Shown here piece after piece: positions 58,162 to 64,000 of a stretch of DNA of 64,000 nucleotides. The DNA is taken from positions 1,922,001-1,986,000 of the forward strand of contig JAETXT010000006.1 in the NCBI GenBank assembly GCA_019188255.1. Direction: 5' to 3'. The position numbers and the translations under genes were made by a program. Source of the stretch: Verticillium longisporum (Eukaryota; Ascomycota; Sordariomycetes; Glomerellales; Plectosphaerellaceae). Each line of letters opens with the position of its first letter. Positions within the stretch are counted from its first letter, which is position 1. The notes under the pieces were generated by a model. It saw only the letters and a program-made list of their open reading frames with translations. It ran no database searches and had not been told where the DNA came from.

Positions 58162-61100
58162 TCAGTCCAACCGTAGCAAATCTCGCGACTCAAGCACAGA
58201 CGCCATGTCCTTCCATCGCACCGGCTTCGTCAGAAAGAGGTCGATACCGCTGAAAAACGCCTCGTCCTGCGCGCTCTCCGACGCCAGACCCGACAGCGCA
58301 ATGATCGTAATGGGCGGCAGCTGCTTCTCGCGCTCAAAGGTCCGGATGCGCCGCGTCGCTTCGAACCCATCCATGATGGGCATCGAAATGTCCATGAATA
58401 TGCAGATGTACCCTTCGGGCTCGGTCCGGTATGCCTCGTACGCCTCCAGACCGTTTGTCGCTGTGCCGAGCGGCCGCCCCAGCTTCTTGACGTACGAAGA
58501 CAGGATCCGCAGGTTGATGCTGTTGTCGTCCACCAGCAGGAATTTGCGCGCCTTGTCTCCCGTCTCCGACACCGACACCGTACACTCCGACGGCGGTGTC
58601 TGCACGTATCGGCCCATCCACGACAGGATGGACCCTGGCGTCTGCGATCGCTCCGCCAACGGCGAAGCGGCGGCCCGAGAGGAAGCCTCAGGCCGCGCCG
58701 TCGACGGCTGCCGCGCCTTCCCTTCCTCGAGGTCTGGGGACTCGACAGCCGCACCCGCCTCATCGCCTGTCCCTTGTGGAGGCGGCGTCGGCCGTGTTGG
58801 AGGAAGAAGTAGCTCGGTTGGGACAAAGTCCAGCGACTGCGATGATTGCAGTGCAAGCCATCGCTGGCAGGCGAGGAGCAGGATCCTGGCGAGCTTGCGC
58901 GGGCCGAGCCTGTCGTCTTTGCGTTAGCACAGCACGTTCACTCTCAAGGGTCGGTACAATGGCAAGGCATGCGTAACGTACGGTTGAGAAATGAACTCAA
59001 ACACCCCCTCCGTCTGGGCAGCTTCCGCCGATGTCGAACGGTCAAAGGCCAGGAGGGGGTTGGCGCACACGACGACGCAGGGCGGGTTCCTGAACGTCGA
59101 CACATCAACATCCGGCATGGCGTGCTCAGCAACAAGAACGACATCGGGCACGAGCGTCTCCGTATCCGACAAGACCTCCATCTTGAGCCAGTCGCGACAG
59201 ATGCCTTCGGCCAGGCCGCGGCCGAACCCATCACGACCCGGCCTCGCCCGCGCTTGCGCGCCCGTGTCCTCCCCTTGGGACTCACTGAAGCCGCTGAGGA
59301 GAACCCGCAGACCCTTGAGGTCGGAAACATGCGCTGCGAACTCGTCGTCGTCGCCCATGTACTCGGCCTCGTTGGTGGCCGCTTGCAGAGGCACCGACAC
59401 TGTGACGGTTGTCCCGACGGCTACCCGGCTCTTCACGCTGATCTTGCCGTCGAGGTTGGTGACGATCTGCTTGACGAGGGACAGACCAAGGCCCGTCCCG
59501 GCGCTCAGATGGTCTTCCTGCGCGAACGCGCGGAAAAGATGATTCTGCAGATAGTCTTGGCCGATGCCCTTGCCCGTGTCAGCTACGACGAGGACGACCT
59601 TGCGAGACCGCGGTGGGACGTCGTGGTTGGCAGACGCGGGCATCGTCTCTTGTCGTAGGGACACTACGATGGACCCTTCTTGCGTGTACTTGAGGGCATT
59701 GCCCACGAGGTTGAGAACCACGCGGCGGAACGCACCGGGTGATGTGTGAAAGATCCAGCTGCACTGCGGGTCGAGGTCGAGGGAGACAAAGACGCGGTTG
59801 AACCCCAGATCAATGGGATCGGGGCCAGTCATCTGGGTAGAACCAAAGTCCTGCATGGCATTATGTGCGTCCATGCGACGGTTGGCCTCGGCATCCACAT
59901 ACCGCGTCTTCTTGTGCTTGCCCAACTGCGCCATGGATGTGTACTGAAAGTTGAAGCCCGCAAAAACACTTTCCACAACGTCCTCGACCAGCAAATCCAG
60001 AGGCACATTCGACTCCAGCACCCGCACGCCAGCTTCAATCGACAATTGTCGAATCGTAGGCCACGGATAGGGCCTGCGCGTGGACTCGGGGCTTCGCGGT
60101 CGAGTGGAAGCAGCTGCCTTGGCCATTGTCGTAAAGTTGTTGATCTTGGAGAAGTCGAGTAGATGGTCGAGTGTGTCCATCAGTGTCCTGCCACACGTCT
60201 CAATGGTGTGCAGAATGTTGCCCTGGAAGACGGTCAAGCCCGTGTCGTGAAGCAGCTCGGCTGCCAAGATGACGCCGTGAAGTGGGGAGCGTAGTTCGTG
60301 AGAGAGCGAGCTCAAGGCGTCTGACTTGGCCTTGTCGGCCTGAAGCGTCTCGAGGCGCGCAATCTCCGACATGGCGAGGACGCCGAAAGCCGTCAAGAAG
60401 CTGAGCTCGCCAGCAACGGTAAACACCCGGGCCGGTGTGTTGGTGTAGACGAACCCGCCGGCGCGCCATCGATCTTTCTTCGAATCCCGGACGGGGACAA
60501 AGGCAACGCATTGTGCTCCGGGGAACGCTCGCAGAATGGCGGTACCCTCGCGGTGCCGGGCCCAAGGGTGGTTGCGACGTCGGGACGGCGCAGGAGAAGA
60601 ACGAGGATTTGCGTGTGTGAGCATGCCTGGCAACGCTGTCAAGTGGTCGTCTTCCGACGAGTCGGTCAGGCGCAGCTCACCGTTGGGGCGAAAATTGAAT
60701 ATCTTGCCGTCGGGGTAGCGTCGAAGCAGACGCGCCATGAAGCCTTCGGGCAGGGTGGCGCGCATGGCCGAGGGCCGCGCGCCGTTGATGCTGGACGCGT
60801 CTGTCGTGGCGAAGCCGAGCACACGACAGTCCGGGGCTGCGTTCTCGCCGCCAGAGGAGGAGAGGGCGTCGCTGCTGCTCGCGGACTGTGCTGCGACGTC
60901 GCCATGGTCCGAGTGGGGCTTGACGTCGCTGAGGCCGCCAAACGATCGGGTGTGTGCGTCGAAGAAGACGCATCCTTCGACCTCGATGGACTCTCGAATC
61001 ATGTTGGCGGCTTTGGAAAATATCGTGTCGACGCTGTTGCCCTGCAGATCGTGTGGGCGAAGGAACATGGGACTCTTCAACGACGTGTTTGAGCTCCTGG

Positions 61101-62153
61101 AACTGCTGCTCGAGTGGTGCGGGGTGGAGGCACGGGAGTATGGCTGATGAGCAGATTCGTTTAGGGAGTGGTCACCAGCCTTTGAGGTGGCGAGGGACAC
61201 GCGTGCCTGCTCGTTTGCTTCCAGTAGGCGATCCTCCGCAGACCGCTGGAGGTCTTGTTGGCGGGCATCGAGGGCTCCTTCGTGGGAGGGATCGTCCTGA
61301 AAGGCCGTCGTCATGTCGTCGTGACGCCAGCCGGAGATGGTGGCCGCTCCCTCGACGAAGGATCCCAGGCCCCTGTTCATGCGTGCGCCTCGCCGCGCTG
61401 TGGCAGCTGCCCTTCCGGCCTCAAAGTGCTCCGTGATGGCCTTGGACAGGTTGCGAAGCACGCGGGTCATGTGGGGGTCCAGTCGTCACGCAAGACGGTA
61501 TCGACGACGCTGAGCACGCCCATGTTGACACCTTTGGCGGTACGGATGGGCACGCCGGCGAAGAACTTGGCTGGAGAACCGGGGCCGCAATAGAGGGTCG
61601 AGGCGAAGCGCTTGTCCTGTTCGAGGTCGGGCAGGCAGAGGACGGGCAGCGCCGTCGACCCTTCGGCTTGCTCGGGGGCTCGGGGGTCGAGAGGGTACAG
61701 CACGGCCTCGCAGACGCCGAAGCGTCGGGGGATGGCGGTGCCGCAGAGCCAGAGGTCATGGTCGTGGTCGGCGGCGCGCAGACCGGGGACGAGAGGCAGG
61801 GAGGGTGTGGCCTCGGCAATGATGTGCTGATAGTCGCAATCGAAGACGGAAACGAGGGCACGAGGTGTGCCAGTCTGACATGCGGCAAGCTGGGCCAGGG
61901 CCGTCAGGACAGTGTCGGGAGAGGTCTCCAGCTGGGGCAGCGGCAGCGCCCGAGGTTGGGGGTTCTGTTTGGTCGTGGTAAACAGCGCCGGATAGTACCT
62001 AGAGGGGGGCGGAAACTTGAAGTCAGCCAAAGGGTTCGTGTCAGATCGAGGCAGTATCAGATCAGCATCGAGAGGAGACACAGACTTGAAGGTTTCGTGC
62101 TCACGCGAGGATTCGGACACGATCCTCAGAGGAGCTGCTTGGCGTTCAGCCAT
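58162..62153 (-). CDS. Hybrid histidine kinase (GAF-HisKA-HATPase-REC), frame broken
   Basis: Two minus-strand exons (62153-58982, 58909-58162), about 1306 residues. The N-terminal half carries a GAF-like sensor (DLEQDKRFASTLYCG and AKGVNMGVLSVVD). HisKA shows the phospho-acceptor His in LSSLSHELRSPLHGVI; HATPase has the N box LVGNALKYT, G1 VADTGKGIG and G2 GTGLGLSLVK. The receiver has FLLVDDNSINLRI, the phospho-Asp in IFMDISMPIMDGFEA and the Lys in LFLTKPV. So all residues for a His-Asp phosphorelay are present. The frame shifts at a five-G run (61473-61477): DDWTP then HMTRVLRNL with one base added. The intron between kinase and receiver uses ACAG at 58910, giving QPLGPRKLAR. Signal sensed is unknown; no phosphotransfer gene is nearby. 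Confidence 0.9.
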
Positions 62154-62507
62154 GGCTGACGACCCGCCCGCTTGGGTGCAGGGTCCTGTCGCCTCGAGAT
62201 GGCGGATGCCTGCGGGAGAAGCGAGATTCGAAGCGAGGGGCAGGCAGAACAAAGATGTGCTTGCCGTCGCCCGGTGATTTGGTGGGTAGCGTGCTGTTGG
62301 GGTTCAGAGCATCGACATGATTAGAGGTGGGTTCGTTTGGTGTTGGACGGCAAAGAGGTGATCAGGGCCGTGACATCATGGACGCAGGCGCGAAGTGGCA
62401 AAGGATGCGAGGCGGGGCATGACAATGGCCAGTGAAGTAGCTTGAGTAAGGTGGGTAGATGAAGGTGTAGATGCAAGGCGGCCAGGGTGGTGCAACGAGG
62501 TACCTGA

Positions 62508-62531
62508 CAGCAGCAGCAGCAGCAGCAGCAG
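62508..62531. repeat. CAG trinucleotide run
   Basis: Eight CAG units, outside any coding model. Confidence 0.85.
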
Positions 62532-63026
62532 AGTCTTGTGGTTTTTGATTCGAAGGGGGGCGAGGTGAGGTCTGCATCAGCTTCTGCTTGGCCAGACCAG
62601 AGACGGAACGGGTGGTGGTTCTTGGGGGGGGTTGCGAGAGCCGGGGCACAACCAGTAGACAGAGCATGGGATTGTGGTCACAGTGGACAAAGCCCCAAGG
62701 GAATCAACGCAATCGGAAAGAGAATCGCACGTGTCGGGGGGAGCTGCGAGTGGGCTGGTCCAGGCCCTGCCCCAAGCTGCCCTGCCCGTCTGAGGCCCAT
62801 TCGCTAGGTACCGATCTTCGATCCAAGCCTTGGGGGCCCACATGAGGACCCAGAAACCCAGGCCAAAGCCCAGAGCAGAGCCCAGAGCCCAGGGCTTGTA
62901 GGCTCGATCTCGATCTCTCCTGCCACGGAACCGAGGAAGCCCGCATGTTGGCCATCCGCGCAATGCCTGGTTGGTGATCTAGTCTTCCGGTGCTTCGAGG
63001 TACTTCCTGCCTGTCTACCAGGCAAC

Positions 63027-63071
63027 AGGTAGGTAGGTAGGCAGGTAGGTACCTAGGTAGGTAGGTAGGTA
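63027..63071. repeat. AGGT tetranucleotide array
   Basis: Repeated GGTA/AGGT units interrupted by GCAGG and ACCT, which makes parts of it near-palindromic (ACCTAGGT). Confidence 0.8.
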
Positions 63072-63770
63072 CCCATGGTATGAAAGTTACGTACCTACAC
63101 GTTCAGTAGACAAGACAGTAAGGTGCCTTGGTACAGTAGGAATCTTCAGCCGGCGATCGGCCTACCATCCCGCATCACCCGTGCTGATCCCTTGTTCAAG
63201 GGTTACCCATCCAGCCATTTTATTCGTGCCCCGCATGACGCCAATTGGCGCTTGGTGCTGCAAAGCTCGAGTTGGCACATTCCAAACGATCCCACGATGA
63301 TGGCATGCCACGTTATTAGGGGGTATCTTCTATTGTATTTTGCTTCATTTGAGCCCATGTGTGCTTTTTTTTCCCTTCTCTCGTTTCAAACACCGACAGC
63401 ATGCCCATATGTACTCCTCAGTCTGGCCTTCGGATTTCGAGACACACATGAGTCGGAGTAGGCATTCGGCATGCGCCCAGAGTCAATCCCCGTCTCCTTG
63501 GGGCACATCTACCACACCTGATAACGGCAAGAAGGCACCTCCACCGTGCCAGGTCTCGGACGAGCTTCACCGTCAGACATGGAATTCAGCACCGCGTGGT
63601 TGTGCGCATCGATGGAAAGAAGAGAAAGGGAGAGGTAAATTGCAGGACGCAGACATGCCATGTCCAGTACATCCCTAACCATCATCCCCAAGTCTCCCCA
63701 CTGGTAGGTCCAAGAGTGACGATATCATTGACCCCGTCGAACGCCCTCTGAGCGCGGCACCCTCGTCAGT

Positions 63771-64000
63771 CTACACGCCGCCATCAACCCTCAACCCCCG
63801 CGCCGCACACGCCCTGCCCAGAATGTCCAGCAGCACCCCCGCCTTGCGCGTGTTGTACTCCCTCGCCGTGCCCCCGACGCGCCGCACGTCCTCCGCCGCC
63901 GCCCTCTTCGCCCGCACGTACCTCGCGCGGTCCTCCGCCCCCGCCGGCATCGCGAGCCAGTCCCGCAGCGCCTTGTGCCGCGCCACCTCCTCGCACCCGG
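63771..64000 (-). CDS. Partial gene, C-terminal end only
   Basis: An open minus-strand frame enters from the right edge and ends at 63771. About 76 residues are visible, rich in Ala, Arg and Glu (GCEEVARHKALRDWLAMPAG, then helical RARYVRAKRAAAEDVRR), ending GLRVDGGV. It looks like the helical tail of a protein whose body lies beyond the window. I do not recognise the family, and high GC makes a chance open frame possible. Confidence 0.45.
   Translation of the reverse strand, partial: GCEEVARHKALRDWLAMPAGAEDRARYVRAKRAAAEDVRRVGGTAREYNTRKAGVLLDILGRACAARGLRVDGGV

Larger units (their letters stand above)
62154..63770. other. Histidine kinase promoter and intergenic
   Basis: No gene seen. It contains a CAG run (62508-62531) about 360 bp upstream of the kinase ATG and an AGGT-type tetranucleotide array (63027-63071). 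Confidence 0.4.

Noticed and set aside
1..64000. CRISPR array, operons, rRNA or bacterial features
   Set aside because: None present; gene structure is eukaryotic throughout.

Overview
The window is nuclear DNA of a filamentous ascomycete (Pezizomycotina; Sordariomycetes is my inference from gene content, not proven). Evidence: protein-coding genes broken by many 47-120 nt GT-AG introns with CTRAC-like branch sites, three Zn2Cys6 transcription factors, fungal-type transporters, one class II tRNA-Leu, and no operons. I rebuilt 23 protein-coding gene models by joining exons across introns, plus two weak or decayed gene-like regions and a partial gene at the right edge. Almost all exon sets sum to a multiple of three, an internal check on the models.

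Layout. 0-16 kb: a non-canonical Hsp70-family ATPase, tRNA-Leu(CAG), a peroxisomal ABCD half-transporter divergent from the diphthamide protein DPH3, a fucose-permease-type MFS transporter, and a 14-exon glutamate-carboxypeptidase-like M28 peptidase. 16-22.7 kb is gene-poor, with one malic-acid-transporter-like (TDT) gene. 22.7-35.8 kb is a compact accessory block of genes on alternating strands: Zn2Cys6 regulator, NmrA-like reductase, amidase, DUF3237 protein, MFS transporter, second Zn2Cys6 regulator, prolyl-4-hydroxylase-like 2OG oxygenase. This looks like a small catabolic or detoxification cluster (inference). The 2OG oxygenase is divergent from a PDI-like ER protein whose CGHC site is replaced and whose equivalent codons lie around two 8-nt microexons. 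A third Zn2Cys6 regulator follows, then a gene-poor stretch with a decayed gene.

43-62 kb holds mostly conserved housekeeping genes: RFC3, a type II GT31-like glycosyltransferase, TRM6, ARPC3, an unknown conserved-looking protein, a kinesin-13-like motor, and a GAF/HisKA/HATPase/REC hybrid histidine kinase. Five genes between 39.6 and 61.5 kb have a reading-frame break exactly at a homopolymer of 4-5 bases, each explained by missing bases. I read this as assembly error rather than five pseudogenes.

The most novel-looking items are a 134-bp terminal-inverted-repeat element with a perfect 9-bp target duplication at 47.5 kb, the divergent prolyl-hydroxylase/redox-dead-PDI pair at 35-37 kb, and a peptidase intron that has lost its AG acceptor but stays open in frame.
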